From Prevotella dentasini JCM 15908 (GTDB lineage: Bacteria > Bacteroidota > Bacteroidia > Bacteroidales > Bacteroidaceae), in contig NZ_BAKG01000011.1 in the NCBI RefSeq assembly GCF_000614065.1, forward strand, positions 1-64,000: DNA of 64,000 bases, given 5' to 3'. The position numbers and the translations under genes are program-made. Below are positions 1 to 9,215 of the stretch, one piece after another (the first letter of the stretch is position 1; each line of letters opens with the position of its first letter). Under the pieces are notes generated by a model. The model was not told where the DNA came from. It ran no database searches and saw only the letters and a list, made by a program, of their open reading frames with translations.

Positions 1-58
1 TATAAATTTTCCGCTAACCGTATATAAATTTTCTGCTGACCGTATATAAATTCAAGGC
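1..58. repeat. 22-bp-period repeat array, left edge of window
   Basis: Two full units and the start of a third recur at exactly 22 bp (1-22, 23-44, 45 onward). Each begins TATAAATT and ends in CCGTA. The array lies downstream of cmk and may continue to the left of the window. It shares the 22-bp period, but not the exact sequence, with the arrays at 5.8, 17.8, 28.5, 52.5 and 56.3 kb. Confidence 0.6.
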
Positions 59-189
59 ATGCCGCAAGCGGGTTTTTCTCCCGTTGTCAGCGGCCTTTTT
101 TCGGTTGCAGGTGTGCCTTCGGCAATAGGGTCTGTGAGGTTTGGCATCCCGTTGCCTGTCTCGGTCTGGGCGGAGGTGTCGTATCGGAA

Positions 190-882
190 TCAGGCCGTAA
201 CGGCTTTTCTGAATTGTTCCATGAGCCACTCTTTCTGCTCGGGTATGCTCATGTGGCTGTTGTCCAGCTCTATGGCGTCGGCAGCCTTGCGCAGGGGAGA
301 CACCTCGCGGTGAGAGTCTATATAGTCGCGTTCCTGCACGTTCTTGAGAATATCGTCGAAATTGGCCTCCATCCCTTTTCCTTTCAGCTCATCGAAGCGG
401 CGTTGTGCACGTATTTCCGCCGATGCCGTAACGAATATCTTGAGCTCTGCATCCGGGAAGACCGCAGTGCCTATATCGCGTCCGTCCATGACGATTCCCT
501 TCTGCTTTCCCATGTCTTGCTGTTGGGCCACAAGGGCTTGGCGCACGGCGGCAATGGCGGCAATGGGGCTGACGCGTGAAGAGACCTCCATGTTTCGGAT
601 AGACGTCTCTACATTCTCTCCGTTCAGGCAGGTGTCCGGCCGCCCGGTCTTTGGATTCAGCCGGAATGTAATCTGAATGTTGGGTATTTGCGCTTCGAGT
701 TCCTGCTGCCGTACCGTTCCGTCGGCGTTGAAGAGCTTTTTGCGCAGGGCGTAAAGGGTTACTGCACGGTACATGGCACCGGTGTCTACATAGACGTAGC
801 CAATCTCCCTTGCCAAATCCTTGGCCATGGTACTCTTTCCGCAGGATGAGTATCCGTCGATTGCAATTGTTATTTTCTTCAT
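190..882 (-). CDS. cmk: Cytidylate kinase
   Basis: This enzyme phosphorylates CMP and dCMP to the diphosphates using ATP, in pyrimidine nucleotide salvage in the cytoplasm. The start at 882 gives a protein of about 230 residues beginning [18 protein letters not shown], with the P-loop GYSSCGKST near residues 9-17. This is the usual family length; a longer reading to 951 only adds low-complexity residues. The motifs VDTGAMYRA (acceptor CMP site) and MDGRDIGT are present and typical of bacterial Cmk. It lies downstream of porQ on the same strand, an arrangement common in Bacteroidales. Confidence 0.93.
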   Translation of the reverse strand: MKKITIAIDGYSSCGKSTMAKDLAREIGYVYVDTGAMYRAVTLYALRKKLFNADGTVRQQELEAQIPNIQITFRLNPKTGRPDTCLNGENVETSIRNMEVSSRVSPIAAIAAVRQALVAQQQDMGKQKGIVMDGRDIGTAVFPDAELKIFVTASAEIRAQRRFDELKGKGMEANFDDILKNVQERDYIDSHREVSPLRKAADAIELDNSHMSIPEQKEWLMEQFRKAVTA

Positions 883-969
883 AGTGTATTGCGATAGTTG
901 GGAAGTTGCAGGAAGTTGTTGTTGTCCGGGAAATCCGGGCATTGTGAACATCTTCCTTTCATGTTGTTG

Positions 970-1913
970 TCAGAACGAATAGGCGAGATTTACCAAGAGC
1001 GAGCTGCTTGAGGCATGGTATTTCCCGTAGGCTATATTGAGCTTGAAACGCTCCAGATTGACGCCGCCTCCAATGCTGAACCCTGCGCCATGCGAGCTTT
1101 CCTCGTCGCCCGTCCCCATCTTCATCTCTTCCGCGCGGCGGAAGTTGTAGCCTACTCCTGCCCAGATGCTCTCTGAAAGGAGGATGTCGGCACCCACGCA
1201 AAGATGGTTGGCAAAGCGGTAATTGTAGTGTGTCAGGTCGACCAGCGTCGCCGATATCCGCACGGGAAGGGCCGCAAAGGTCTTGCTCACGCCAATCTGC
1301 AGGTCGAAAGGCATCTTGCCGAAATCTTCCTCGTATGCCTTTACCTGACCGCCAAGGTTCTTTGCCACTACCGACAGCGACCATTCGCGCTCCGGCATAT
1401 ACCAGTTCAGCCCAAGGTCCACGCCCACGGCCATGCTGTTGTAATCCCCGATATAGGCCGAAACCAGCTTCGCCGTGATGCCGCCGACGAGGTTGCGCGC
1501 CAGTTCGTAGGCAAATATTCCTTCAACGGCTATTTCGCTTGCATTGAATGTCCCAGTCTGGACATTGTTTTCGTCCGTCTGCTTCATCTTGCCGTAATTC
1601 ATATACCGGATGCCTGCACCCAATGTGGCTTTCTCCTTTATGGGCTTGCTGAACGATGCTCCTGCGAGGTTGGCCCCGCTCATATAGTTCATGTAGTTGA
1701 GTCCGACGGTCATGCCGCTCACCGAGGCTGCCAAGGCCGGATTGGAGAACATCAGGAGGGGTCGTCCTCTATGATGGTAATGTTCTCTCCTCCCAGTGCG
1801 GCAGCATGTGCGCTGACAGGCAGCCGCAGGAAATTGTATTCTGTTTGGCTTTCCTGCCCTTGTATCATTGTAGCTGTCAACAGGAAGAGGAGAGCGAAAG
1901 TCAACTTTTTCAT
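970..1913 (-). CDS. porQ: PorQ, type IX secretion system protein (frameshifted in this sequence)
   Basis: PorQ is an outer-membrane beta-barrel-like component of the type IX secretion system of Bacteroidetes. The gene starts at ATG 1913 with a signal peptide (MKKLTFALLFLLTATMIQG) and runs in frame to ...EDDPS near 1758. It then continues one frame over as MFSNPALAASVSG to the stop at 970. Restoring one C in the run at about 1753-1758 rejoins the family sequence DDPSLMFSNPAL, so a single-base deletion breaks the gene here. The remaining 260 residues are rich in Tyr, Gly and alternating strands and end in ...NLAYSF, a typical C-terminal beta signal with a terminal aromatic residue. A promoter TATCTTTG lies 23 bp upstream. 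Confidence 0.82.
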
Positions 1914-1935
1914 TTAATCTACTTTAATTTATTGG

Positions 1936-1943
1936 CAAAGATA
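1936..1943 (-). promoter_or_regulatory. Promoter -7 box of porQ
   Basis: Read on the minus strand this is TATCTTTG, the Bacteroidetes -7 consensus TAnnTTTG. It is placed 23 bp upstream of the porQ start. Confidence 0.55.
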
Positions 1944-2153
1944 CTGCTTTTTCCGAATATCTTATTACTTTTGCGTTGCAATTTGTCTATTTATCCATAG
2001 ACAGCCGGAGAGGATTTTCTCCCAAAGGGAAGTCCTGACAGAAGGGGCGGCTGTGATAGGCTGACAGCTCCACGGCCTGCTGCACATCATCCGTGAGTTC
2101 CTTTTAGAATCCACAAAGTATCAACGCAGAACGTTCACATTTAGTGTTTGGCA

Positions 2154-2951
2154 TTGGAAATAAAGAAATCAGATAAGGCAAATCTTGAAAATAAGCGATG
2201 GGTTGGCTTCGTGCTGGGACTCATTGTGGCCTTCTCGTTGTTTTTCGTTGCGATGGAATATTCCAATGAAGGAAATGCCGGGGACGACAGTCAGCGTACG
2301 GTGTCGGCAAAGAACCTGACCATTCACGACACGGAGATGCTGCCTGCCATAGACCAAAAGGATTTGGCAGAAAAGAAGGACGAGGAGAAACCTACCCTTG
2401 ACGACCTCCTGAACCTGAAGCGGAGCAGCAATCCCGTTAAGGTTACGCCCCGCAATGCCGGCAATATCAATTCCAACGACAAGCAGACGGCAGCACCGAA
2501 TATAAACGACGAGCTGATTGTATCCGAACAGGCTGACAAGCTCCCCGACCCTCCAAAGGTAAAGGAAGTGGCGGAGAAGGAAACCAACAAGATGACGGAC
2601 GACCCCTCTCTGGAAGAGATAGAACGATACGACGACAAGGTAAGCAAGCGTATTCTTTCCGAGACTCCGACGCCGCCGGGCGGATGGGTGGAGTTTATGA
2701 AATGGCTGACGAAAAGCCTTACCTATCCCGCTGCTGCCAAAAAAATCAAAAAGCAAGGCTCGGTAAGTGTTGCTTTCATTATAGAGCCTGACGGCATGGT
2801 TAGTGATGTCAGGATAAAACAAGGCGGCTATGCTGCCTTTGAGCAGGAGGCTCTCCGGGTTCTCAAGACTATGGGAAGGTGGAAGCCCGGCATAGCAAAG
2901 GGTCGTCCGTGCCGCTCGTTGGTAGAGATTCCCATTGTCTTCAGTCTATAA
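2154..2951 (+). CDS. tonB: Energy transducer TonB
   Basis: TonB spans the periplasm and passes proton-motive energy from ExbB/ExbD to outer-membrane receptors. The N-terminus reads (M)EIKKSDKANLENKR followed by one membrane segment (about residues 18-37). A long acidic/Pro-containing periplasmic linker comes next, and then a C-terminal TonB domain (about residues 175-265: LTYPAAAKKIKKQGSV, VRIKQGG, EALRVLKTMGRWKPG). The start is unusual: the family N-terminus MEIKKS falls on a TTG codon at 2154, with a second TTG at 2148, and there is no ATG nearby. A TAnnTTTG promoter-like box at 1966-1973 lies about 180 bp upstream. No exbBD neighbour is seen. Confidence 0.87.
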   Translation: MEIKKSDKANLENKRWVGFVLGLIVAFSLFFVAMEYSNEGNAGDDSQRTVSAKNLTIHDTEMLPAIDQKDLAEKKDEEKPTLDDLLNLKRSSNPVKVTPRNAGNINSNDKQTAAPNINDELIVSEQADKLPDPPKVKEVAEKETNKMTDDPSLEEIERYDDKVSKRILSETPTPPGGWVEFMKWLTKSLTYPAAAKKIKKQGSVSVAFIIEPDGMVSDVRIKQGGYAAFEQEALRVLKTMGRWKPGIAKGRPCRSLVEIPIVFSL

Positions 2952-3009
2952 TGCTGCCGAAGCGCAGTTACAAGCAAATTTCCGATAATCCTAAAACAAA
3001 AGAGCAATT

Positions 3010-3981
3010 ATGTATACATCTGACGAACTCTTGGACATTGTCAACAACTATCTTGACGAACTTCCCTATACACGCCAACCGCAAAGTCTGTACGAACCTA
3101 TCAGGTATGCGCTCTCGCTGGGCGGAAAGCGCATACGTCCTATATTGATGCTTTTGAGCTACAATCTATATAAGGAGAATCCGGCGGATATTCTGCCGAC
3201 GGCATGCGCCTTGGAGACCTACCACAACTACACGCTCCTGCACGACGACCTGATGGACAATGCGCCCATCCGCCGCGGAAAGCCTACGGTACACATCAAG
3301 TGGAATCCCAATCTTGCCATCCTTTCGGGCGACTCCATGCTCGTGCTGGCCTACGAGCGTCTGGCGCAGTCGCCTTATCGTCTGCACGAAATACTGCATC
3401 TCTTCACGGAAACGGCCCTCGAGATAGGAGAGGGGCAGCAATACGACATGGAGTTCGAGAGCAGGGAAGACGTAACCGAGGCGGAATACATCGAAATGAT
3501 TCGTCTCAAGACCAGCGTCCTTCTGGCCTGCGCAACGAAGATGGGGGCCATTCTGGCCGATGCCCCGGAGGAGGATGCAGAGAATCTATACAAGTTCGGC
3601 GAGCAGATAGGACTGGCATTTCAGCTGCAGGACGACTATCTCGACGTCTACGGCGACCCGAAGGTCTTCGGGAAGAAGATAGGCGGAGACATTATCTCCA
3701 ACAAAAAGACCTATATGCTCATCAATGCCTTCAACCGGGCAAACGAGACCCAGCTCAGGGAGCTGAAGGACTGGATTGGCAGGACGGAGTTCGATGCCGG
3801 GGAAAAGGTTGCCGCCGTTACGGCTCTCTACAATGACATGGGGATAGACCGGCTGGCGCAGGAGAAGATTGACTTCTTCTTTGAGCAGAGCCGGAAATAC
3901 CTTGACGCCGTCAATCTTCCATCCGGGAGAAAGGCCGAGCTGACTGCATATTCCGCACGCATAATGAAGCGTCGGAAGTAA
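3010..3981 (+). CDS. Polyprenyl synthetase (farnesyl/octaprenyl diphosphate synthase family)
   Basis: This is a trans-isoprenyl diphosphate synthase that condenses isopentenyl diphosphate onto allylic diphosphates for quinone or cell-wall lipid carriers. The 323-residue protein has both Asp-rich motifs, DDLMD near residue 79 (first, with the downstream RRGKPTVH) and DDYLDVYGD near residue 209 (second). It also has the GGKRIRP substrate motif near residue 37. The chain length made cannot be told from the sequence. It starts a plus-strand run with the unknown gene at 4043 and tatD. Confidence 0.9.
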   Translation: MYTSDELLDIVNNYLDELPYTRQPQSLYEPIRYALSLGGKRIRPILMLLSYNLYKENPADILPTACALETYHNYTLLHDDLMDNAPIRRGKPTVHIKWNPNLAILSGDSMLVLAYERLAQSPYRLHEILHLFTETALEIGEGQQYDMEFESREDVTEAEYIEMIRLKTSVLLACATKMGAILADAPEEDAENLYKFGEQIGLAFQLQDDYLDVYGDPKVFGKKIGGDIISNKKTYMLINAFNRANETQLRELKDWIGRTEFDAGEKVAAVTALYNDMGIDRLAQEKIDFFFEQSRKYLDAVNLPSGRKAELTAYSARIMKRRK

Positions 3982-4042
3982 CCGGTACACCTGTCCCCCT
4001 GCTTCCGGCCAAGCAAACGAAATAGTTATTTACCGCTCCGAT

Positions 4043-4741
4043 ATGCCCTACCGCAGACTTCCCAAGACCGACGCCGCGCGCCTTAAGGCCCTCAAGACGC
4101 TGCTGAGCAATAATGACCTTCATGCAGTCAGAGACCGCTTTCTTGACTGGAAGCTCATCAATCAGGCGCAGCCGCTGTATAACCGCCTGCTGACGGCCGT
4201 AGAGCAATACAGGATTTCGAAAAGCTCGCAGGTGCGCAATGCCCGCAAGACGGACACGCTGCAGCACCGCGCGACGATGTATATAAGCCATTTCGTGCAG
4301 GTTCTCCTGATGGCGGTAGAGCGTGGGGAAATAAAGCGGACGGTACTGGAACTTTACGGACTGCCGGAGGATGCGACGACCATCCCTAACCTGAAGACGG
4401 CAGACGGACTTCTGAAATGGGGAACGAAGATAACGGAAGGCGAGAAGGCCCGTATAGGGAAAGGAGGACGCCCCGTCTGCAATCCGTCCATAGGCATGGT
4501 GGCTGCCCATTTCGACCTCTTCAGGGAGGCATACGACAATCAGCGTCTCCTGCAACAGCGGACAGAGAAATCGGCCCGGATTATCTCAAGTCTCCGCCCG
4601 GACATAGATGCCCTGCTGCTGGAGGCATGGAACTGCATAGAGAGCCACTATGCGGAGCTTCCTCCCGAACAACGCTTTGATGCCTGCCGGAGGTTCGGGG
4701 TAGTCTACTACTACCGGCGAAACGAGGAGCATCTCTATTAG
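4043..4741 (+). CDS. Conserved protein of unknown function between ispA-like gene and tatD
   Basis: A 232-residue soluble, basic, largely helical protein, starting MPYRRLPKTDAARLKALK. No catalytic motif, signal peptide or membrane segment is visible. It sits 61 bp after the polyprenyl synthase and 35 bp before tatD on the same strand, so the three are probably cotranscribed. I do not recognise a named family and assign no function. Confidence 0.75.
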   Translation: MPYRRLPKTDAARLKALKTLLSNNDLHAVRDRFLDWKLINQAQPLYNRLLTAVEQYRISKSSQVRNARKTDTLQHRATMYISHFVQVLLMAVERGEIKRTVLELYGLPEDATTIPNLKTADGLLKWGTKITEGEKARIGKGGRPVCNPSIGMVAAHFDLFREAYDNQRLLQQRTEKSARIISSLRPDIDALLLEAWNCIESHYAELPPEQRFDACRRFGVVYYYRRNEEHLY

Positions 4742-4776
4742 AACAATACAGAATGGACATAAAGAACAAGAAAACA

Positions 4777-5577
4777 ATGATAATAGACACCCACGCCCAT
4801 CTGGACGGCGAGGAGTTCAGGGACGACCTGCACGAGGTCATCCGGCGGTCGAAGGAGGCCGGCGTGGGAAAGGTTTTCCTGCCTGCCATTGACCTGTTTT
4901 CGACGGACAACATACTGAAGGTCTGCAAGGACTACGCCGGCTATTGCCATCCGATGACAGGCCTGCACCCGGAAGAGGTGAAGCCCGGCTACGGGGAAGT
5001 GCTGACCGAAATGCACCGGCGGCTGCTCGACAATCTGAGCGGCAGAACCCCGGAGCCGCGCTTCATAGCCGTCGGCGAGGTGGGGCTCGACTTTTATTGG
5101 TCGCGCGAGTTTCAGGAAGAGCAGCTCAAGGCCTTCGAGGAGCAGGTTCGGTGGAGCATAGAGACCCGCCTGCCGCTGATGATTCACTGCCGGAAGGCGC
5201 AGAACGAGCTGCTGCACATACTCAGCCAATACAAGGACGAGCTTCCCGGAGGAGTGTTCCACTGCTTTACGGGAAATCAGAAGGAGGCTCTGGCCTACCT
5301 TGAGTTCGGGAACTTCGTGCTTGGAATAGGCGGCGTGTCAACCTTCAAAAGCAGCCATCTGCGCGAAGACCTGCCTGCCTGCGTGCCGCTCGACCGCATC
5401 GTCTTGGAGACGGACAGCCCCTACATGGCCCCCGTTCCGCACAGGGGAGTCAGAAACGAAAGTGCATTTGTCGTGAACGTGCAGCAGACGCTTGCCGACT
5501 GCTACGGGGTGAGTGCCGAAGAGGTTGCCGTGCGGACCAATGCCAATGTCCTCAGAGTTTTCGGAATCTCCGTTTAG
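4777..5577 (+). CDS. tatD: TatD family metal-dependent hydrolase (DNase)
   Basis: A TIM-barrel metallohydrolase with 3'-5' exonuclease activity in characterised members. The start at 4777 gives MIIDTHAHLDGEEF, the canonical N-terminus; the upstream ATG at 4753 adds eight Lys-rich residues that the family lacks. Metal-binding motifs are all present: THAHLD, GEVGLDFYW, MIHCRKA, FHCFTGN and ETDSPYMAPVPHRG. At 266 residues it has normal family length. A strong terminator follows at 5666-5710. Confidence 0.92.
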   Translation: MIIDTHAHLDGEEFRDDLHEVIRRSKEAGVGKVFLPAIDLFSTDNILKVCKDYAGYCHPMTGLHPEEVKPGYGEVLTEMHRRLLDNLSGRTPEPRFIAVGEVGLDFYWSREFQEEQLKAFEEQVRWSIETRLPLMIHCRKAQNELLHILSQYKDELPGGVFHCFTGNQKEALAYLEFGNFVLGIGGVSTFKSSHLREDLPACVPLDRIVLETDSPYMAPVPHRGVRNESAFVVNVQQTLADCYGVSAEEVAVRTNANVLRVFGISV

Positions 5578-5665
5578 CCCCCGTGCGGATGCCCGGGCGA
5601 CAGCCGTCTCTTAGGATGCTCCCGCAGTTCTTCAGCGTGATTCCGCCGGATTCATAGCGACGAAA

Positions 5666-5710
5666 GCCGTGTGCCAGTGCCCTTCCCGGGTACTGGCACA
5701 CGGCTTTTTT
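5666..5710 (+). terminator. Rho-independent terminator after tatD
   Basis: An 18-bp stem (AGCCGTGTGCCAGTGCCC with its complement, one G-T pair) and a 3-5 nt loop are followed by TTTTTT. It ends the tatD operon. Confidence 0.88.
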
Positions 5711-5795
5711 GTCTGCCGGAATCCGCCTGATTCTGCAAGGGAAACAATCCGTTTCCCGGGAGAAGTCTGATAGGCTGGCATATAGGCTGTGTGCA

Positions 5796-6013
5796 TTTTC
5801 GTGAAAAGGCATTATCCTTCCGGCTAATGGATACTGTCGTTTCCCTAAAAACATAATTGCTTTTTTAGAAGCAGTATGGTCGTTTTTTAGAAAAGGTATA
5901 TACTTTTTCCCAAAATTATAATTATAGATTTCAAAATTGTAATTATAGAATTAAAAAACATAATTATGTTTTCTATAAAAGGTATATATGTTTTTTTAGA
6001 AAATCTATCCTCA
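5796..6013. repeat. 22-bp-period palindromic repeat array left of the ICE
   Basis: About ten degenerate units follow an exact 22-bp step; core positions 5848, 5870, 5892, 5914, 5936, 5958 and 5980 were counted. Each unit is an A-run, a short palindrome such as GTATATAC, TATAATTATA or CATAATTATG, then a T-run. The order of several cores matches the array at 52429-52736 on the other side of the ICE. No gene overlaps it. There are no unique spacers and no cas genes, so it is not a CRISPR array. Confidence 0.75.
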
Positions 6014-6360
6014 AGGTTCAAGAAAAGGCAAAATAGCGTAAATGAATTGTGAGTCAGTCAGTTCTGATTTTTAAGCCATTTGTCCGAAAACCGTCAAAAG
6101 ACAGGCTTATGCCTACTTCGGACAGAGCAGCGTTACCAAAACATTACCACCTCCTTTGCAAGTGAGGATTGGGAAAAGCGGTAACGAACAGTGTAAAATC
6201 CGACCTGAACTTCGGGGATTACCTCCTGCAAAGGTACGTCGATGAAAAGAAATAGGCAAATAAATTGCGGATTGTTTCTTTACCATTGAACGACAATGTT
6301 TTGCATAGCAACAAATAACCTGACAATGAATAGTTTTGTAAACCGTAAAAAGTCAGAGTT
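6014..6360. other. Non-coding left end of ICE (probable attL region)
   Basis: 347 bp without a gene upstream of the integrase. It holds an inverted repeat CGTTACC (6131-6137) / GGTAACG (6180-6186) and two elements related to TTACCTCC-TTTGCAA in opposite orientations (6145-6161 and 6218-6235). Placement next to the integrase suggests integrase or excisionase arm sites. The crossover site itself is not identified. Confidence 0.4.
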
Positions 6361-7597
6361 ATGCGTAGTACGTTTAAGGTTCTGTTCTACCTCAAAAAGA
6401 ACGCCCCCAAGAAGAACGGTTCCGTTCCCGTGATGTGTCGTATCACCATTGACGGTACGATAGCCCAGTTCAGTTGCAAATGCGACATCCATCCCGACTT
6501 GTGGGATATCAAAAGCAACCGAGCTTCGGGAAAAAGTACCGTGGCGTTGGAAACCAACCGTTTCTTGGACAAGATACGTGTCGGCATCAATGCCAAATAC
6601 AAGGAGATAGCCGAGCGGGATAACTATGTCACTGCCGAGAAAGTGAAGAATGCTTTCTTGGGCTTGGAGATGCGGCACGAAACCCTGCTGAAAGTCTTTG
6701 CCCAGCACAATGATGACTTTTCCAAACAGGTCGATGCAGGCTTGCGATGCCCATCCACCTACCACAAGTACTGCACGGTCTATAAACATTTGGAGGAGTT
6801 TATCAAGACCCGCTACCGTGTCAGCGACATTGCTTTGAAAGAACTCACTCCGGCTTTCATTACCGACTTTGACATCTTCTTGCGCACCGAAAAGCAATGC
6901 TGTAACAACACGGTATGGATTTACATGATGCCTCTGCGCCGTATGATTACCATTGCCCAGAACCACGGATGGATAGTCCGTGACCCGTTCGTGGATTACA
7001 GCATATCCGCCGAGAGTACAGACAGGGACTATCTGACCAAGGATGAAATCCGCCGACTGTTGGATTTGAAGTTCAGGCGTAAATCAATAGAGCTGGTTCG
7101 GGATTTGTATGTCTTCTGCTGTTTTACAGGTTTGTCCTTTACCGATATGAAGAACCTGACCAAGGACAACCTTCAAACCTCCTTTGACGGTAAACTCTGG
7201 ATTATGACCAAGCGGCAAAAGACGGGAGGTGGAGTCCAACATCATGCTTTTGGATATTCCGAAGCAGACTATAGAAAAGTACGATGGTATGGCGAATGAC
7301 AACCTGCTCCTGCCCGTTCCGCAGTATATTACCGCCTGCAAGAACATCAAGAAAATCATCGGACTCTGCGGTATCGAAAAAGAGATTACGTGGCATACCA
7401 GCCGCCACACTATGGCGACGGAAATCTGTCTGACCAACGGCGTTCCCATCGAAACCCTTTCCAAGATGCTCGGACACACAAATATCCGCACCACGCAGAT
7501 TTACGCCAAAATCACCCACGAAAAGGAAAGTCGGGACATGGCGGCACTCTCCGACAAACTGAGTAAGATAGAGCAGTTCAATGGTATCACTATATAA
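6361..7597 (+). CDS. int: Tyrosine site-specific integrase (frameshifted in this sequence)
   Basis: A phage-type tyrosine recombinase of about 412 residues with an N-terminal arm-binding domain (residues 1-90), a SAM-like core-binding domain and a C-terminal catalytic domain. It would integrate and excise the ICE. The first frame runs from 6361 to WIMTKRQKTG; an extra G at about 7226-7230 shifts it, and the protein resumes as VESNIMLLDIPKQTIEKYDG from 7229. The resumed part carries HTSRH, LGH and a Tyr in TQIYAKIT, the His/Arg/His/Tyr part of the active site. At the first Arg position it has TGLSFTDMKN with Ser, as is known for IntDOT. As sequenced the catalytic end is out of frame. Confidence 0.85.
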
Positions 7598-7611
7598 AAG
7601 GAGGACGAACG

Positions 7612-7974
7612 ATGAAAAGAGAAATCATAACCATTGGAGAGAACGGAAAAATACATATCCCGACAATTACCGTTTGGATGTCGGCTTGCGAAATAGCCTC
7701 CTTGTTCGGCGTATTCTCCGGCAAGGTAAACAGCCACATCAAGTCTATCTTCAAAGAGGGCTTGCTCAGGGAAGATGAGGTAATGCAAACGCTATTGTTT
7801 AGGGATGGTTCGGTGGATTTATACAACCTTGAAATGATTACGATGCTGTCATTTCGCTTTGCTTCTCCACAGGCAAAGAGTTTCCGTCAATGGATAATCG
7901 GAAGACTGACCGAAAAGAAGAGAACAAGTCCTCCATTACTTGTGTGTTATGGCAAAGGAGGATGGTACAACTGA
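7612..7974 (+). CDS. RhuM-like / DNA-binding protein downstream of integrase
   Basis: A 120-residue protein starting MKREIITIGENGKIHIP. The middle (VWMSACEIASLFGVFSGKVNSHIKSIFKEGLL) looks like a helix-turn-helix, and ALKSFRQWIIGRL-like residues near the end resemble the RhuM/Fic-associated N-terminal region. It begins 14 bp after the integrase behind a strong AAAGGAGG ribosome site, so the two are cotranscribed. Such genes are common next to integrases of Bacteroides elements. The role is not known. Confidence 0.55.
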   Translation: MKREIITIGENGKIHIPTITVWMSACEIASLFGVFSGKVNSHIKSIFKEGLLREDEVMQTLLFRDGSVDLYNLEMITMLSFRFASPQAKSFRQWIIGRLTEKKRTSPPLLVCYGKGGWYN

Positions 7975-7981
7975 ATATGAG

Positions 7982-8017
7982 AACAGGCAGTAAGAAAAAT
8001 ATTTCTTACTGCCTGTT
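7982..8017. terminator. Bidirectional terminator between convergent genes
   Basis: A perfect 16-bp inverted repeat AACAGGCAGTAAGAAA / TTTCTTACTGCCTGTT with a 4-nt loop between the integrase operon and the leftward helix-turn-helix genes. Confidence 0.75.
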
Positions 8018-8023
8018 TCTCCG

Positions 8024-8326
8024 TCAAGGCTTCTCAAACCGAGGACGGTAATTCTCCTGCAACAGCTTTTCCACATCTTCTTCCCGGTAGAGTACTTTTC
8101 CGCCTAACTTGACAAAGGAGATTCTTCCCATGTTGCGATAATCCTGTAACGTGCGCCGGTTGATATGCAACAGGCGGGACAGTTCATCGTCCGTCAGATA
8201 GCGATGCCCGTTAAGCAGAGGTCTGTTTTTTTTCCGCAGGACATCTATTCCCTTTATCATGCGGTCGCTCGCGTTGAGAAAGTGCGCAATCTCTTCGTTG
8301 TTCTTGGTCTTTACATCGTTGTCCAT
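8024..8326 (-). CDS. Helix-turn-helix (excisionase/MerR-type) protein
   Basis: A 100-residue protein with a winged helix-turn-helix of the HTH_17 kind: LTDDELSRLLHINRRTLQDYRNMGRISFVKLGGKVLYREEDVEKLL (residues about 43-90). Excisionase-like proteins of this size bind near att sites and control excision of Bacteroides elements, which fits its place close to the integrase. It is the second gene of a leftward pair with 8364-8640. Confidence 0.78.
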   Translation of the reverse strand: MDNDVKTKNNEEIAHFLNASDRMIKGIDVLRKKNRPLLNGHRYLTDDELSRLLHINRRTLQDYRNMGRISFVKLGGKVLYREEDVEKLLQENYRPRFEKP

Positions 8327-8363
8327 ATTTTACATCGGATTTAGTGGTGATACTATTCATTGG

Positions 8364-8640
8364 TCATAAAGCGGAGGATTGTTCGAGCAGTTTCCCGACA
8401 TCCTCCGGCTTGTAGAACATCTTATACCCTATTTGCGTATAGGGCAGCATCCGGTTGCTGCGGTAAGTTTGCAGGGTACGCAAACTGATGTTCAGGATTC
8501 GGCAGACATCCTGATTGTCCAGCCACCTGCATATGCTTTTCGTCACACTCCCGACACAGGGCATCGACTTTGGCGGTCAAAATGCGAAAACGTTCCATCA
8601 TGGCTTCATACGTTTTCTTCTCGATTGTTATTACTTCCAT
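8364..8640 (-). CDS. Helix-turn-helix protein (frameshifted in this sequence)
   Basis: The gene starts at ATG 8640 (MEVITIEKKTYEAMMERF). It reads to ...LCRECDEK near 8536 and continues one frame over with CRWLDNQDVCRILNISLRTL, then QIGYKMFYKPEDVGKLLEQ. The two halves together make a roughly 92-residue protein of the same architecture as the rightward genes at 8862 and 9199: a helical start MxVITIExK, then an HTH_17 domain. A single-base insertion (AAAA run at about 8536-8542) explains the break. A TACATTTG promoter with the element's 16-bp box lies upstream. Confidence 0.68.
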
Positions 8641-8671
8641 ATTCTTGTCCGTTTTAATGTTACACTTTGTG

Positions 8672-8731
8672 CAAATGTACTTACGGAGGAAGCATTCTAA
8701 ACCAGCATTTCCTTTACTGCGTACTTGTGGC
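8672..8731 (-). promoter_or_regulatory. Promoter with 16-bp box, upstream of leftward HTH genes
   Basis: On the minus strand the 16-bp box GCCACAAGTACGCAGT (8716-8731) is followed after 36 bp by TACATTTG (8672-8679), the -7 element. The gene start is 31 bp further on. The same box-to-promoter spacing is found at 21.7, 30.6 and 34.2 kb. Confidence 0.65.
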
Positions 8732-8861
8732 TTCAATATGGATGCTTTTGTCGTATGGCTTTTGGAATCAGACAGAAAAATCTCTATTCAGTACATATTT
8801 AGCATACAATCCGGACGGTTTTAACTCCCGAACTTTGCACCATAATCAAATTCAAAGAATT

Positions 8862-9215
8862 ATGGATGTCATAACAATCGAAAGCAAAGCCTACCACGAT
8901 CTGATGGGCAAAATAGAGAAGATTCTCCGGTATATAGAGAAGGAAGAAAAGGCAAAGGCGGAGTATGAGAACCGCCTCGTCACCAATGATGAGTTAGCCG
9001 AAATGCTCGGTATCAGCAAACGTACCCTCCAGCGTATGCGCAGTGCGGACAGAATCAACTACAAGATGATTTATGGGCGTTGCTACTACGACCTGCACGA
9101 CATTGAGGAGGCGATACGTAACAGAAGCCTCTATTGTAACCCGAAAAATATGGAAGAGCTACGACACAATTTCAAACTCAAAAGCAGGAGGATTAAGGAT
9201 GGAACTATTGGATAG
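8862..9215 (+). CDS. Helix-turn-helix protein
   Basis: A 117-residue protein starting MDVITIESKAYHDLMGKIEK at ATG 8862; the longer open frame back to 8667 is not needed. The first 45 residues are a charged helix or coiled coil, then VTNDELAEMLGISKRTLQRMRSAD and YKMIYGRCYYDLHDIEEAI form an HTH_17 domain. The same design is seen in 8364-8640 (opposite strand). It overlaps the next gene by 17 bp, so the two are translationally coupled. Confidence 0.8.
   Translation: MDVITIESKAYHDLMGKIEKILRYIEKEEKAKAEYENRLVTNDELAEMLGISKRTLQRMRSADRINYKMIYGRCYYDLHDIEEAIRNRSLYCNPKNMEELRHNFKLKSRRIKDGTIG

Noticed and set aside
959..1384. 141-residue minus-strand ORF overlapping porQ
   Set aside because: It is a shadow frame of the porQ barrel sequence.
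5796..6013. CRISPR array
   Set aside because: The 22-bp units follow one another without unique spacers, the units themselves vary, and no cas gene is present.
5578..6360. tRNA gene as the ICE target site
   Set aside because: No cloverleaf or CCA-like end was seen at either end of the element.
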